The notes below the pieces were generated by a model. That model worked only from the letters and a program-made list of their open reading frames with translations, was not told the DNA's origin and did not search any database. From positions 1-8,585 of the forward strand of contig DATJXG010000130.1 of the NCBI GenBank assembly GCA_035500455.1: 8,585 nucleotides of DNA, written 5' to 3'. Below are positions 7,063 to 8,585 of this stretch, piece by piece. Each line of letters begins with the position of its first letter. Position 1 is the first letter of the stretch. Made by a program: the position numbers and the translations under genes. This DNA comes from DATJXG01 sp035500455 (GTDB lineage: Bacteria > Acidobacteriota > Terriglobia > Terriglobales > Acidobacteriaceae).

Positions 7063-7160
7063 ACTTCGTGCGCCTTCGTGGCTGTGATTGCTCGCACGGC
7101 CACAAAACCCAAAAGCAACCACGAAGGGGCACCAAGGTGACACGAAGGAGCACTAAGGCA
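7063..7160. repeat. CCACGAAGG-type inverted and direct repeat element
   Basis: GTGCGCCTTCGTGG (7068-7081) and CCACGAAGGGGCAC (7119-7132) are inverted copies with 13 of 14 positions matching and 37 bases between them. The right side is also a tandem direct repeat: bases starting at 7120 and 7141 match at 16 of 18 positions with a period of 21. This is the familiar intergenic repeat made of CCACGAAGG/CACGAAGG units, often miscalled as TTKDTK-like peptides. It probably forms a stem-loop and does not encode protein. Confidence 0.75.
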
Positions 7161-7197
7161 ATCCAACCCAAAGTTTGGCGGGGGTATGACGGTTCAT

Positions 7198-7206
7198 TGG
7201 TATGCT
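7198..7206 (+). promoter_or_regulatory. Candidate extended -10 promoter of pyruvate kinase
   Basis: TGGTATGCT has the extended -10 form TGn plus TATGCT, which matches TATAAT at four of six bases. The nearest -35-like hexamer, TTGGCG at 7175-7180, is 20 bases upstream and so poorly spaced. Initiation near 7213 would leave a leader of about 33 bases carrying the ribosome binding site. The assignment rests on sequence shape alone. Confidence 0.3.
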
Positions 7207-7236
7207 TGATCAAACCGGCAAGTTCTTACCCAATGT

Positions 7237-7240
7237 GAGG
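7237..7240 (+). promoter_or_regulatory. Ribosome binding site deciding the TTG start of pyruvate kinase
   Basis: GAGG, within TGAGGA, lies five bases before the TTG at 7246. The frame is closed upstream by TGA at 7207-7209, and no in-frame ATG or GTG occurs between that stop and the TTG. An ATG at 7233 is out of frame and is followed at once by TGA. The site therefore favours TTG as the start codon. Confidence 0.6.
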
Positions 7241-7245
7241 AAACC

Positions 7246-8585
<1,340 letters not shown>

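Larger units (their letters stand above)
6936..7245. other. Divergent intergenic region between the receptor and pyruvate kinase genes
   Basis: About 310 bp without a credible gene. From left to right it holds the candidate -10 of the receptor gene, a 7-bp inverted repeat (CCGCTAT at 6967-6973, ATAGCGG at 6987-6993), a stretch of about 70 bp in which I see nothing specific, the CCACGAAGG-type repeat (about 7063-7160), and a candidate promoter and ribosome binding site for pyruvate kinase. Short open frames on either strand here translate the repeat and show no ribosome binding site or recognisable domain. Confidence 0.7.

Noticed and set aside
7119..7160. CRISPR-like array
   Set aside because: There are only two degenerate units with a period of 21 and no unique spacers, which is a simple tandem duplication within a repeat element.

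Overview
The window looks like a chromosomal segment of an Acidobacteriota genome, probably class Terriglobia. I infer this from three things: a very long outer-membrane receptor with an N-terminal carboxypeptidase-regulatory-like domain and the barrel style typical of that phylum, GC-rich codon use, and intergenic palindromic repeats of kinds I associate with acidobacterial genomes. No marker gene proves the assignment.

Layout from left to right: (1) 1-786, plus strand, the C-terminal half of an FAD-dependent oxidoreductase of the phytoene-desaturase/PYROXD2-like superfamily, cut by the window edge. (2) 787-2382, plus strand, a complete second member of the same family that starts on the base after the first gene's stop codon. 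The two are clear paralogues and very probably one operon. (3) 2383-2630, a non-coding spacer packed with short palindromes and bounded by two near-identical 21-bp arms in inverted orientation. (4) 2631-3485, plus strand, purU, formyltetrahydrofolate deformylase. (5) 3510-6935, minus strand, a TonB-dependent-receptor-like outer-membrane protein of 1141 residues, tail-to-tail with purU across 24 bp. (6) 6936-7245, a divergent intergenic region with candidate promoters for both flanking genes and an inverted/direct repeat of the CCACGAAGG type. (7) 7246 to the right edge, plus strand, pyruvate kinase, missing only its last few dozen residues and apparently starting at TTG.

The genes do not form one obvious pathway. 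The oxidoreductase pair is a unit of unknown substrate; no carotenoid genes are in view. PurU balances one-carbon folate pools and supplies formate, pyruvate kinase is core glycolysis, and the receptor probably takes up an unidentified substrate or is a surface protein. No RNA gene, CRISPR array, insertion sequence, prophage or defence system is visible. I did not find a convincing new biological system. The items most worth a second look are the palindrome-dense spacer before purU, the paralogous oxidoreductase pair, and the unusual start-site architecture of the receptor and pyruvate kinase genes.
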